Positions 7,696-19,300 of a stretch of DNA of 64,000 nt are shown here, piece after piece. Position numbers and translations under genes: made by a program. How positions within the stretch are numbered: position 1 is the first letter of the stretch; every line of letters starts with the position of its first letter. The notes below the pieces were generated by a model. It made no database searches. It saw only the letters and a program-made list of their open reading frames with translations, and was not told where the DNA came from. Source of the DNA: Acidimicrobiales bacterium (GTDB taxonomy: Bacteria; Actinomycetota; Acidimicrobiia; Acidimicrobiales; VFJN01); NCBI GenBank assembly GCA_035316325.1, contig DATHJB010000043.1, positions 1-64,000 on the forward strand, written 5' to 3'.

Positions 7696-8088
7696 ATGGA
7701 GCGACGTGGGGGTACCGGCGGCCGGCTGGGGCTGGCGCTGCTTATGCTGGGGGCCGGGGTGACGCACTTCGTCGCCCCGCAGTACTACGACAAGATCGTG
7801 CCCCGCTGGCTGGGCGACGCCCGCCGGGTGGTCCTCGTCAGCGGTGCGGCCGAGCTGGTGTGCGGGGCGCTGCTGCTCGACCGGCGCACCGCCCGCACCG
7901 GGGGCTGGCTGACCGCGGCGCTGCTGGTGGCGGTGTTCCCCGCCAACGTGCAGATGGCGCTCGACGCCGGCACAGAGCACCAGGCCGCCGACATGCCCGT
8001 CGACCGCTTCCGCCTGGTCGCCCTGTGCCGCCTCCCGCTGCAGCTCCCGCTGATCGTGTGGGCGACGCGGGTCGCCCGGCGTCCGTAG
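7696..8088 (+). CDS. DoxX-like small membrane protein
   Basis: 130 residues, about four membrane helices, with the DoxX/DoxD-like features GAGVTHFVAPQYYDKIVP near the start and GAAELVCGALLL in helix two. Members are poorly characterised inner-membrane proteins linked to redox or thiol stress in some bacteria. ATG 7696 lies eight bases after TAGTCT (7682-7687), suggesting a leaderless transcript. Twenty-seven bases separate it from the dehydrogenase gene, so cotranscription is likely. Confidence 0.75.
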   Translation: MERRGGTGGRLGLALLMLGAGVTHFVAPQYYDKIVPRWLGDARRVVLVSGAAELVCGALLLDRRTARTGGWLTAALLVAVFPANVQMALDAGTEHQAADMPVDRFRLVALCRLPLQLPLIVWATRVARRP

Positions 8089-8115
8089 ACCGACCACACC
8101 ACGGGGGAACACAAC

Positions 8116-11536
<3,421 letters not shown>

Positions 11537-11546
11537 GCCGGGCCGG

Positions 11547-12497
11547 GTGGGGCCGGTGGATCCGGTGGGACTGGTGGACGAGCCGGCGCTCCTCCCGCTC
11601 GACGTGGAGGAGTGGCTGTCGTGGCTGGCCGCCGAGAAGGGCCGCGCCCGATCGACCCTCGAGGCCTACCGCCGCGACATCCACCGCTTCTGGGACTGGC
11701 TGGGCCCGGGTGCCGAGCTGGGTGAGGTCGACGAGGCGACGGTCGAGCGCTACATCGCCCACCTGCGGGCGTCGGGCCTGGCGCCGGGGACGGTGAAGCG
11801 GGCGGTGGTGGTGATCCGGTCGCTGTACCGGTTCCTGGTGGAGGAGGAGCGGCTGGCGGTCGATCCCGGGGCCGACGTCGCCGTCCCCGGGGTGCCGGCG
11901 GGTCTCCCCAAGGCACTCGACGAGGCGGAGGTGATGTCGCTGCTCGACGCGGTGGTCGGCGACGAGCCGGTCGCCCGCCGCGACCGGGCCGTGCTGGAGA
12001 CCCTCTACGGCACGGGGGTGCGGATCTCGGAGCTGGTGGGGCTGTCGCTGGGGGCGGTCGACCTGGAGTCGCGGCTGCTGCGGGCGTTCGGCAAGGGGTC
12101 GAAGGAGCGGATCGTGCCCATCGGCCGGCACGCGGCCGCGGCGTTGGCCCACTGGCTGGCGCCGTCCGGGCGGGGCGCGCTCGAGCCGAAGCAGTGGCGC
12201 CGGCGGGGCGACGCCGAGGCCGTGTTCCTCAACCAGCGGGGCGGCCGGCTGACCCGCCAGGGCGCCTGGTTGGTCGTGAAGCGCTACGGCGACGTGGTCG
12301 GACTCGGCGACCGGCTGACCCCCCACGTCCTGCGCCACTCCTGCGCCACCCACATGCTCGACCACGGCGCCGACATCCGCACCGTCCAGACGATGCTGGG
12401 CCACGCCTCGATCGCCACCACCCAGGTGTACACGAAGGTGTCGACCGAGCGGCTCTTCGCCGCCTACCGGGCCGCCCACCCCCGGGCGACGCTGTGA
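11547..12497 (+). CDS. xerD: Tyrosine recombinase XerD
   Basis: 316 residues. N-terminal SAM-like core-binding domain (about 18-105), then the catalytic domain with GVRISEL (Arg), GKGSKER (Lys), HVLRHSCATHM (His-x-x-Arg), LGHASIATTQVY (His and Tyr nucleophile). It acts with a XerC partner at dif to resolve chromosome dimers; this housekeeping assignment rests on the scpA-scpB neighbourhood. GTG 11547 was used; several in-frame GTG codons within the next ten residues are possible starts. Confidence 0.92.
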   Translation: MGPVDPVGLVDEPALLPLDVEEWLSWLAAEKGRARSTLEAYRRDIHRFWDWLGPGAELGEVDEATVERYIAHLRASGLAPGTVKRAVVVIRSLYRFLVEEERLAVDPGADVAVPGVPAGLPKALDEAEVMSLLDAVVGDEPVARRDRAVLETLYGTGVRISELVGLSLGAVDLESRLLRAFGKGSKERIVPIGRHAAAALAHWLAPSGRGALEPKQWRRRGDAEAVFLNQRGGRLTRQGAWLVVKRYGDVVGLGDRLTPHVLRHSCATHMLDHGADIRTVQTMLGHASIATTQVYTKVSTERLFAAYRAAHPRATL

Positions 12498-12500
12498 CCC

Positions 12501-12558
12501 ACCCGAAATCTCGACAGAAGTGGTGGCTATAACGCCATCTGTGTCGAAGTTTCGGGGT
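12501..12558. repeat. Palindromic element, family 2, copy A (intergenic)
   Basis: A 58-bp imperfect palindrome four bases after the xerD stop. Outer arms ACCCGAAA (12501-12508) and TTTCGGGGT (12550-12558), inner arms TCGACA (12511-12516) and TGTCGA (12542-12547), then GTGGCTATAACGCC near the centre. The terminal sequences match copy B at 21545-21598 almost base for base. Visibly AT-richer than its surroundings. It could terminate xerD transcription, but its recurrence argues for a mobile or duplicated element. Confidence 0.8.
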
Positions 12559-12716
12559 GTCCGTCGGTTCGCAGCGAGAGTGGCTCGCTACTCGGCGTGT
12601 CTCGCCGGAAGTCGCGACGTGGCCGTCCCGTCATTGCCGGTCGGACGCATCTGCCCTGCTCAGAGGCCTGTTCTTGCGGCTTGGCGACACTTCGGACGTG
12701 CATCGGCCCCGTCCGG
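12559..12716. other. Intergenic remainder between xerD and the DksA-like gene
   Basis: Apart from the palindrome just upstream I see no gene here. A short stem AGCGAG (12573-12578) / CTCGCT (12584-12589) could form a weak hairpin. The 3' end leads into the TACCCT hexamer of the next gene. Confidence 0.4.
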
Positions 12717-12730
12717 TACCCTTCCTCGGG
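12717..12730 (+). promoter_or_regulatory. Leaderless-type -10 hexamer for DksA-like gene
   Basis: TACCCT at 12717-12722 is followed by seven bases and then GTG 12730 with no ribosome site, so transcription probably begins at the start codon. It is the clearest case of a pattern seen before many genes in this window. Confidence 0.55.
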
Positions 12731-13053
12731 TGCCGGACAGAACCTTGCTCTCGACGTTGCGCGGCCGCCTCGTGGCCGAGAGCGAGCGACTCCGCGCCCA
12801 GATCGTGGCCCTGGGCGGCGAGGGCGAGCTGTCCTACGACGAGAACTTCGCCGACTCCGGTCAGGTCGCCGCCGAGCAGGGGGAGAACAAGGCGTTGCTC
12901 AACCAGCTGCGCGAGCAGTTGGCCGACACGGAGCACGCCCTCGCCAAGTTCGACGCCAGCACCTACGGCGTGTGCGAGCGCTGCGGCAACCCCATCGCGG
13001 AGGCCCGTCTCGAGGCGATGCCGGCCACCCGCTACTGCATCGAACACGCCTGA
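12730..13053 (+). CDS. DksA/TraR-family zinc-finger protein
   Basis: 107 residues: a coiled-coil helical hairpin (about 5-75, with EGELSYDENFADSGQVAAEQ) then a C-terminal zinc finger beginning CERCGNPI. The second half of the finger reads YCIEH, giving three Cys plus a possible His, where classical members have CxxC. Such proteins enter the RNA polymerase secondary channel; in actinobacteria several are uncharacterised. GTG start chosen from the TACCCT hexamer seven bases upstream and the family length. Confidence 0.82.
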   Translation: MPDRTLLSTLRGRLVAESERLRAQIVALGGEGELSYDENFADSGQVAAEQGENKALLNQLREQLADTEHALAKFDASTYGVCERCGNPIAEARLEAMPATRYCIEHA

Positions 13054-13192
13054 GGGCCTCCAGTGCCGGCGCACCAGGAGCCGAGCCGACAGGCGAGGCG
13101 TGGCCCGAGCGGCCCGGCGCCGCAGGCGCCATGAGCGGGAAGCTCGCGCATGGCTTGACCTCTCGGCCGCGAAGCGCCGAGGACTCGCAGAC

Positions 13193-13735
13193 GTGACCTA
13201 TCCGCACAACCTTTTGACGCACCTGGTCCATCTCGTCCGGCGGTTCCTCGGCTCGCTGTGGCCCGGTGGTCCCGCGGCCGGCGACGACGCCTGGGCGACG
13301 GCACAGCTGCTGCCCGGCGAGGTCGACCTGTGGCGGCAGATGTCGGCGGCCGACCGGCGTCATGCCGTGGGCGTCGCCCGTCGCACCGCCGCGGAGCTGG
13401 GCGACGCGGCGACACGGCCGGTGCTGGCGGCGGCGCTGCTCCACGACGTCGGCAAGGTGGCATCGGGCTTCGGGCCGTGGCGGCGGGCGATCGCCACGGT
13501 GGTGGGCGCCGTCGCCGGCCACCAGCGCGCCGAGCGTTGGCGGAGCGAGGGCCCGGCGCCGCTGGCCCGCGTGGGTCGCTACCTGTGCCACGACGCGATC
13601 GGGGCCGACCTGCTGGCGGCGGCGGGCAGCGACCCGCTGACCGTGACGTGGGCCCGGGAGCACCACCTCGCCCCCGAGCGCTGGACCCTGCCGGCGCCGG
13701 TGGGAGTGGCGCTGAAGGTCGCCGACGACGACTGA
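13193..13735 (+). CDS. HD-domain protein
   Basis: 180 residues from GTG 13193. HD phosphohydrolase signature LLHDVGK at about residue 85, preceded by the HAVGVARR helix and followed by VGAVAGHQR and REHHLAPERW, consistent with a metal-dependent phosphohydrolase core. Substrate unknown. It occupies the place between xerD and scpA where many actinobacteria carry a parA-like gene. The start is uncertain because the 139-nt upstream gap shows neither a good ribosome site nor a close -10 hexamer. Confidence 0.7.
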   Translation: MTYPHNLLTHLVHLVRRFLGSLWPGGPAAGDDAWATAQLLPGEVDLWRQMSAADRRHAVGVARRTAAELGDAATRPVLAAALLHDVGKVASGFGPWRRAIATVVGAVAGHQRAERWRSEGPAPLARVGRYLCHDAIGADLLAAAGSDPLTVTWAREHHLAPERWTLPAPVGVALKVADDD

Positions 13736-13841
13736 TCCCGCTCTCCAGCTGCGAGACTGGTGGCTCGGAAGTTGGGGAACGCAAGACATGAACCACCCCG
13801 GGTGACGGGCGAACGACACGGTTGTGATTAACATCGGCTCG

Positions 13842-14636
13842 ATGTCCTATGAGGTGCAGACCCCTGTCTTCGAGGGGCCTTTCGACCTGCTGCTGCACCT
13901 CATCCTGCGCGAGCAGGTGGACCTCTACGAGGTGAGCCTGTCGACGATCGTCGACGGCTACATCAGCTACCTCGATGCGCTCGAGGGCCTCGAGGGCCTC
14001 GACCTGGAGATCACCACCGATTTCCTGATGATCGCGGCCACGCTGGTGGAGCTGAAGAGCCGCCGCCTGTTGCCCACGGTCGACGAGATGGAGCTCGACG
14101 ACGAGCTGGCCCTGTGGGAGGAGCGCGACCTGCTGCTCCACCGCCTCGTCGAGTGCAAGACCTTCAAGGAAGCCGCCATCGCCATGCAGGTGCTGGCGGG
14201 CGAGGCCGGTCGCTCCTACCCCCGCACGCTGGGGATGGAGGAGCGCTTCGTCGGTCTGATGCCCGACCTGCTGGCGGCGATCACCGGCGACGTCCTGCGG
14301 CGGGCCTTCCTCAAGGCCAGCGCCCCCAAGCCGATTCCCCGGGTCGACCTGGAGCACGTTGCGCCGATCCGGGTGTCGGTCACCGACGCCATCGCCGAGC
14401 TGGCCGACGAGCTGCCCCGGGTGGGGCGCATCACGTTCCGGCGGCTCACCGGCGGCCTGGTCGAGCGGCTCGACGTGGTGGTCCGCTTCCTCGCCATCCT
14501 GGAGATGTTCAAGCGGGGCCTGATCGACCTCGACCAGGGCGAGCGCTTCGGCGACATCGAGATCGTCTGGTGCGGCCCCGAGCGCGGCGACCTCGACCTC
14601 GGCGCCCTCGAAGCCATGGACGTCTACGAGGGATGA
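13842..14636 (+). CDS. scpA: Segregation and condensation protein A
   Basis: 264 residues. The kleisin N-terminus (VFEGPFDLLLHLILREQVDLYEV) and the C-terminal winged helix (about 185-264) are both present. With ScpB it bridges the SMC heads in chromosome condensation; smc is not in the window. ATG 13842 was chosen because TAACAT (13829-13834) lies seven bases upstream; the GTG at 13824 would overlap that hexamer. It overlaps scpB by four bases. Confidence 0.93.
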   Translation: MSYEVQTPVFEGPFDLLLHLILREQVDLYEVSLSTIVDGYISYLDALEGLEGLDLEITTDFLMIAATLVELKSRRLLPTVDEMELDDELALWEERDLLLHRLVECKTFKEAAIAMQVLAGEAGRSYPRTLGMEERFVGLMPDLLAAITGDVLRRAFLKASAPKPIPRVDLEHVAPIRVSVTDAIAELADELPRVGRITFRRLTGGLVERLDVVVRFLAILEMFKRGLIDLDQGERFGDIEIVWCGPERGDLDLGALEAMDVYEG

Positions 14637-15451
14637 CGGATCTCGGGGATCGGCTCAGGTCGGCGACCAAGCGGGCCATCGAGGCGTTGGTGCTGGTGGC
14701 CGAGGAGCCGTTGACGTCGCACCTGCTGGCGCAGCTGCTCGAGGTGTCGCCGACGGTGGTCGACGAGCTGTGCCGTGAGCTGGCCGACGGCTACGACGCC
14801 GACGGTCGGGGCTTCCAGCTCGTGCGGGTGGCCGGTGGCTGGCGCTACCAGACCCACCCCGACCTGGCGCCCTACGTCGAGCGGCTGGTGCTCGAGGGCC
14901 AGAGCGGCAAGCTGTCGGCCGCGGCGCTGGAGACGCTGGCGATCGTCGCCTACAAGCAGCCGCTGTCCCGGGCGCAGGTGGCGTCGATCCGAGGCGTGAG
15001 CGTCGACGGCGTGATGCGGACGCTGCAGCAGCGCGGCTACATCGACGAGATCGGCAAGGACCCGGGGCCCGGCCAGGCGATCCTGTTCGGCACCACCCGG
15101 CAGTTCCTGGAGAAGCTGGGCATCGACAGCCTCGACGAGCTGCCGCCGCTGCGGGAGTTCGTGCCCGCCGCCGACGTGGTGGAGCAGCTGGAGCGGGGCC
15201 TGCGCCCCGATCGGGAGCCGCTGCGGCCCGAGGACGCCATGCCGCGGGACGACACGGCCCTCGACGACGATCTCGACGGCGACGACCTCGGCCCGCAGGT
15301 CGAGGGCCTCGGGGACCTCGGGGACGACGAGGCCGAGGACGAGGACGACGACGTCGGTCCCGACGAGTCCGACGACCTCGAGGAGCTCGACTTCGTCGAC
15401 ACCTACTTCGACGACGAGGACGACACCCCCGCCGCCCGCAGCGAGGGTTAG
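14633..15451 (+). CDS. scpB: Segregation and condensation protein B
   Basis: 272 residues. Tandem winged-helix domains in the first 175 residues, including LETLAIVAYKQPLSRAQV and the IRGVSVDGVMRTL segment typical of ScpB, end at the FGTTRQFLEKLGI strand. About the last 85 residues form an acidic Asp/Glu-rich tail, longer than in most homologues and probably disordered. ATG 14633 overlaps the scpA stop; the stop shares one base with rluB's GTG, so the three are translationally coupled. Confidence 0.92.
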   Translation: MTDLGDRLRSATKRAIEALVLVAEEPLTSHLLAQLLEVSPTVVDELCRELADGYDADGRGFQLVRVAGGWRYQTHPDLAPYVERLVLEGQSGKLSAAALETLAIVAYKQPLSRAQVASIRGVSVDGVMRTLQQRGYIDEIGKDPGPGQAILFGTTRQFLEKLGIDSLDELPPLREFVPAADVVEQLERGLRPDREPLRPEDAMPRDDTALDDDLDGDDLGPQVEGLGDLGDDEAEDEDDDVGPDESDDLEELDFVDTYFDDEDDTPAARSEG

Positions 15452-16188
15452 TGACCGACGACGTCGAGGATGTCGAGGGCGAGCGGCTGCAGAAGGTGCT
15501 GGCCCGGGCCGGGCTGGGCAGCCGGCGGGTGTGCGACGAGATGGTCGCCGACAGGCGCGTCACCGTGAACGGCGTGCTCGCCGAGCCGGGCGCCCGGGTC
15601 GACCCGGAGACCGACCGCATCGAGGTGGACGGCGTGACGATCGGCGTCCGCCCCGGCCTCGTCTACTACCTGGTGAACAAGGCGCGGGGCGTGGTGTCGA
15701 CGTCGTCCGATCCCCAGGGCCGCCCCACCGTGGTCGGCCTGGTGCCCGCCGAGCCCCGGGTGTTCTCCGTCGGCCGTCTCGACGCCGACACCGAGGGCCT
15801 CCTGCTGCTCACCAACGACGGCGACCTGGCGCAGCGGGTGGCCCACCCGTCGCACGGCGTCGACAAGGAGTACCTCGCCGAGGTGAAGGGCAAGCCCAGC
15901 CGGGGGGCTCTGCGGCAGCTGCGCGACGGCGTCGAGCTGGACGACGGTCGCACCGCACCCGCCAAGGTGTCGCTGGTGGGCGACGGCGCTCTGCGCATCG
16001 TGCTGCACGAGGGCCGCAACCGGCAGGTGCGGCGGATGTGCGAGGCGGTCGGCCACCCGGTGCGGCGGCTGGTGCGCACCCGCATCGGCCCGCTGACCGA
16101 CCGGAAGCTGGCGCCGGGGGAGTGGCGGGAGCTCACGCAGGCCGAAGTGCGTTCCATGGAGCGCGCCACCGGAGCGGCGCGCCGCTAG
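15451..16188 (+). CDS. rluB: 23S rRNA pseudouridine synthase, RluB/RsuA family
   Basis: 245 residues. N-terminal S4 RNA-binding domain (RLQKVLARAGLGSRRVCDEM) and catalytic domain with the Asp motif GRLDADTEGLLLLTNDG, plus the later GRNRQVRRMCEAVGHPVRRL. It isomerises a uridine in large-subunit rRNA. The position directly after scpB is the standard actinobacterial and firmicute arrangement. GTG 15451 shares a base with the scpB stop. Confidence 0.92.
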   Translation: MTDDVEDVEGERLQKVLARAGLGSRRVCDEMVADRRVTVNGVLAEPGARVDPETDRIEVDGVTIGVRPGLVYYLVNKARGVVSTSSDPQGRPTVVGLVPAEPRVFSVGRLDADTEGLLLLTNDGDLAQRVAHPSHGVDKEYLAEVKGKPSRGALRQLRDGVELDDGRTAPAKVSLVGDGALRIVLHEGRNRQVRRMCEAVGHPVRRLVRTRIGPLTDRKLAPGEWRELTQAEVRSMERATGAARR

Positions 16189-16200
16189 TCTCGGTCCGCC

Positions 16201-16569
16201 ATGCCCCCGACCATCCGCGCCCTCCGTGGCGCCACGACCATCGACGTGGACGAGAAGGAGCACCTGTTCGAGCGGGTGATCGCGCTGCTGGAGGCGCTCT
16301 TCGACCGCAACGACATCGACCACGACGACGTCGTCAGCGTGATCATGACCGCCACGCCGGACGTGCACAGCGCCTTCCCGGCCGTGGCGGCCCGCAAGTT
16401 CGGCCTCGGCGACATCCCGCTGCTGTGCGCCCAGGAGCTCGACGTCCGCGACGCCACCCCGCTCTGCATCCGGGTGCTGGTCCACCTGACCACCGAGCGG
16501 ACCCGCCCCGAGCTGCACCACGTCTACCTCGAGGGCGCGCGCAACCTGCGCGACGACCTGCCCGACTGA
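16201..16569 (+). CDS. aroH: Chorismate mutase, AroH type
   Basis: 122 residues, the usual length of the monofunctional AroH class. It begins with the characteristic RALRGATTIDVDEKEHLFE and ends with the VYLEGARNLRDDL helix that closes the trimeric active site. It converts chorismate to prephenate, feeding the tyrA product encoded two bases downstream. ATG 16201 lies nine bases after TAGTCT (16186-16191). Confidence 0.93.
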   Translation: MPPTIRALRGATTIDVDEKEHLFERVIALLEALFDRNDIDHDDVVSVIMTATPDVHSAFPAVAARKFGLGDIPLLCAQELDVRDATPLCIRVLVHLTTERTRPELHHVYLEGARNLRDDLPD

Positions 16570-16571
16570 TC

Positions 16572-17663
16572 GTGGCGCTGGGTCAACCGCCCCTCCCGGG
16601 GCGCGCGATGGTGGTCGGCACCGGTCTCATCGGAGGTTCGGTGGGGATGGCGCTGCGGCGGCTGGGCTGGCACGTGACCGGCCGCGACCTCGAGGCCGAC
16701 CGGGCGACGCAGGCGCTGCGGCTGGGGGCCCTCGACGCCGTCGGCGACGACCCCGAGGCCACCGTCACCTTCGTCGCCACCCCCGTGCGGTCGGTGGCGG
16801 GCGAGGTGCAGGAGGCGCTGGCGAAGACGTCGGGCCTGGTGACCGACGTGGGCAGCGTGAAGGCCCCGATCGTCGGGGCCGTGAGCGACGCCCGGTTCGT
16901 GGGCGGTCACCCCATGGCCGGCTCCGAGCAGGAGGGCGTCGAGGGCGCCACCCCCGACCTGTTCCAAGGCGCCACCTGGGTGCTCACCCCCACGGCCGGC
17001 ACCGACGCTGGGGCCTACTCCCAGGTGCAGCAGCTGGTGGTCGCCTTCGGGGCCGAGGTGGTGGCGCTGTCGGCCGAGCGCCACGACGAGCTGGTGGCCG
17101 TGATCTCGCACGTGCCCCACCTGACCGCGGCGACGCTGATGCGCCTGGCCGCCGGGCGGGGCGAGGAGCAGCGGGCGCTGCTGCGGCTGGCCGCGGGCGG
17201 CTTCCGCGACATGACCCGCATCGCCGGCGGCAGCTCGGCGATCTGGCCCGACATCTGCGGCGAGAACCGGCTGGCCATCGTCGACGTGATGGACGAGCTG
17301 CTGGCGGCGCTCGGGGAGATGCGCGACGTGGTGGCCCGTGGCGACCGGTCGCAGCTCCTCGACGCGCTGGAGGAGGCCCGGGCCGCCCGGGTGAACCTGC
17401 CGGTGCTGATCGGGCCGGCCGACGACCTGCGCGAGCTGCGCATCCCCGTGCCCGACCGTCCGGGCGTGCTGGCCGACGTCACCACGCTGGCCACCGACCT
17501 CGACGTCAACATCGCCGACCTGGAGATCGCCCACTCGTCCGAGGGGCCACGCGGTGTGCTGATCGTCCTGGTGGAGGCCACCGCGGTGCCGGTGCTGCGG
17601 GAGGCGCTGGCAGCCAAGGGCTACCGCTCGTCGGTGCACCCGGTCGACGGCCTCCAGGCCTGA
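16572..17663 (+). CDS. tyrA: Prephenate dehydrogenase with C-terminal ACT domain
   Basis: 363 residues from GTG 16572, two bases after the aroH stop (ATG 16608 is an internal alternative). Rossmann motif VVGTGLIGGSVGMAL, GGHPMAGSEQEGVEGA and the helical C-terminal dimerisation segment are those of TyrA; an ACT domain (about 285-360, IPVPDRPGVLADVTTLA) probably mediates feedback by tyrosine. Oxidises prephenate to 4-hydroxyphenylpyruvate with NAD. Pairs with aroH in one operon. Confidence 0.92.
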   Translation: MALGQPPLPGRAMVVGTGLIGGSVGMALRRLGWHVTGRDLEADRATQALRLGALDAVGDDPEATVTFVATPVRSVAGEVQEALAKTSGLVTDVGSVKAPIVGAVSDARFVGGHPMAGSEQEGVEGATPDLFQGATWVLTPTAGTDAGAYSQVQQLVVAFGAEVVALSAERHDELVAVISHVPHLTAATLMRLAAGRGEEQRALLRLAAGGFRDMTRIAGGSSAIWPDICGENRLAIVDVMDELLAALGEMRDVVARGDRSQLLDALEEARAARVNLPVLIGPADDLRELRIPVPDRPGVLADVTTLATDLDVNIADLEIAHSSEGPRGVLIVLVEATAVPVLREALAAKGYRSSVHPVDGLQA

Positions 17664-17694
17664 ACCGACCGCTCCGGCCGCCGCCCGGCCGCCT

Positions 17695-17889
17695 GGCACA
17701 CTCTCGGGAGCAGATCTCGTCGGCCGCAACGAGGTGGTGGGCACGGCGCAGCCGGACCGGGTGCTGACGTCGCCGGTGACCGGCGAGCCGTGCGTGTGGT
17801 TCGAGTGGCTGGTGGAGCAGTACCGGGAGACCCGCGACAGCAAGGGCAACGTGTCCGGGGGCTGGCACGACGTGGGTCAGCGCTCGTGG
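17695..17889 (+). pseudogene. GIDE (E3-ligase-like) domain remnant
   Basis: In one frame the sequence encodes ADLVGRNEVVGTAQPDRV, then LTSPVTGEPCVWFEW and a GWHDVGQRSW end. This matches my memory of the core of GIDE-domain membrane proteins (a GTA turn, then SP-SG-PCV-Y), but it lacks the N-terminal membrane helix and everything after the first half of the domain. The frame continues meaninglessly to a stop at 17946. Remnant status is inferred; GIDE and LemA genes are commonly neighbours. Confidence 0.6.
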
Positions 17890-18046
17890 GTTCTACAACG
17901 ACGCGGTGACGGTATTGCGCGACCGCCGGCAGGCGTTCCCCGGTAACTTGCTGGCGCGGTACGTGACGACCCCGTCATGGCACCTGTTCGACGCCCACGA
18001 CCACGAGACCTACGTGCCCCCAGTCACCCCCCTTCCCTCCGGATGA
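17888..18046 (+). pseudogene. LemA C-terminal remnant, shifted frame
   Basis: A second frame (shifted by one) reads GFYNDAVTVLRDRRQAFPGN, then LLARYVTTPSWHLFDA and an ETYVPP end before a TGA at 18044-18046. The YNDAV-x-FPGNLLA pattern is the hallmark of the C-terminal half of LemA proteins. The N-terminal membrane helix and first helices are absent, so a deletion probably joined a GIDE gene to a LemA gene near 17885. The stop still overlaps the aroA ATG (ATGA), preserving the old gene junction. Confidence 0.65.
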
Positions 18047-19299
18047 CGGAGTCGTCGGCCCCCCGAGCCGTCACTCCGCTGCCGGGCCCGGTCGACGCCA
18101 CCGTTCGCCCCCCGGGGTCGAAGAGCCTCACCAACCGGGCCCTCGTCTGCGCCGCCCTGGCGGACCCTCCCGGCGAGAGCGACATCGGCGGCGCCCTCGA
18201 CGCCGACGACACCCAGGCGATGGCCGCGGCCCTCCCCGTCGCGCTCGGCCTCGACCCCGACACCTCGGCGCGACCGGAGGAGGTGCCGACGGTGGACGCC
18301 CGGCTGTCGGGGACGACGGCCCGGTTCGTGCTGCCGCTGCTGGCGCTGGCGGCGGGACCGGTCCGGCTCGACGGTGCGCCGCCCCTGCGGAGGCGACCGA
18401 TGGCCGACGGCATCGCCGCGCTGGGGCAGCTCGGCGTCGACGTGGTCGAGGAGGGCGAGCCGGGCCACCTCCCGGTGGTCGTCCACGGTGCCGACGTCGG
18501 CCGCCGCCGCTCGACGGTCGAGGTGGCCGGCGACGCCTCGAGCCAGTTCCTCTCGGGGCTGCTGATGGTGGGCCCGGTGTGGCCGGGGGGCCTGCGGGTG
18601 ACGACGAGCGGTCCGCTGGTGTCGCGGCCGTACGTCGACATGACGGTGGCGGTGATGCGGGCGTTCGGGGCCACCGTGACCGACGACTCCCGGGGCTGGA
18701 CGGTGGCGCCGAGCGGCTACCGGTCCACGTCGTACGAGGTCGAGCCGGACGCCAGCACCGCCTCCTACTTCTTCGCCGCGGCCGCGATCTGCGGTGGCCG
18801 GGTGACCGTCGAGGGCCTGGGCAAAGCGAGCCTGCAGGGCGACCTGGCGTTCGTCGACGTGCTGGAGCGGATGGGCTGCCGGGTGGAGCGGGGGGTCGAC
18901 GCCACCACCGTGGAGCGCCGGGGGGAGCTGGTGGGCGTGGACGCCGACATGGGCGACATGTCCGACACCGCCCAGACCCTGGCCGCGGTGGCGGTCTACG
19001 CCTCGTCGCCCACGCGGGTGCGGGGCATCGGGTTCATCCGGGCCAAGGAGACCGACCGGGTGGGCAACGTGGTGCGAGAGCTGCGGCGCTGCGGCATCGC
19101 CGCCGACGAGGAGCCGGACGGCTTCCTGGTCCGCCCCGGCACCCCTCGCCCGGCCACGATCGAGACCTATCACGACCACCGCATGGCGATGAGCTTCGCC
19201 CTCCTCGGCCTCCGTGCCGAGGGCATCCGGATCGCCGACCCCTCCTGCGTTGCCAAGACGTTCCCCACGTTCTGGCAGGAGCTGGATCGGCTCCGATAA
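18043..19299 (+). CDS. aroA: 3-phosphoshikimate 1-carboxyvinyltransferase (EPSP synthase)
   Basis: 418 residues. Both halves of the inverse alpha/beta barrel are present: PPGSKSLTNRALV near the start, LSGTTARFVLPLLAL, SSQFLSGLLM, DASTASYFFAAAA and the late TYHDHRMAMSFAL. It joins phosphoenolpyruvate to shikimate 3-phosphate on the way to chorismate, upstream of the aroH and tyrA steps encoded nearby. ATG 18043 follows the LemA remnant; an in-frame ATG at 17977 adds 22 non-family residues. Confidence 0.94.
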   Translation: MTESSAPRAVTPLPGPVDATVRPPGSKSLTNRALVCAALADPPGESDIGGALDADDTQAMAAALPVALGLDPDTSARPEEVPTVDARLSGTTARFVLPLLALAAGPVRLDGAPPLRRRPMADGIAALGQLGVDVVEEGEPGHLPVVVHGADVGRRRSTVEVAGDASSQFLSGLLMVGPVWPGGLRVTTSGPLVSRPYVDMTVAVMRAFGATVTDDSRGWTVAPSGYRSTSYEVEPDASTASYFFAAAAICGGRVTVEGLGKASLQGDLAFVDVLERMGCRVERGVDATTVERRGELVGVDADMGDMSDTAQTLAAVAVYASSPTRVRGIGFIRAKETDRVGNVVRELRRCGIAADEEPDGFLVRPGTPRPATIETYHDHRMAMSFALLGLRAEGIRIADPSCVAKTFPTFWQELDRLR

Positions 19300-19300
19300 T

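Noticed and set aside
11547-12497. XerD considered as an integrase of a mobile island
   Set aside because: Neighbours are pyrG and scpA/scpB, with no attachment-site duplication, tRNA or phage genes, so it is the housekeeping recombinase.
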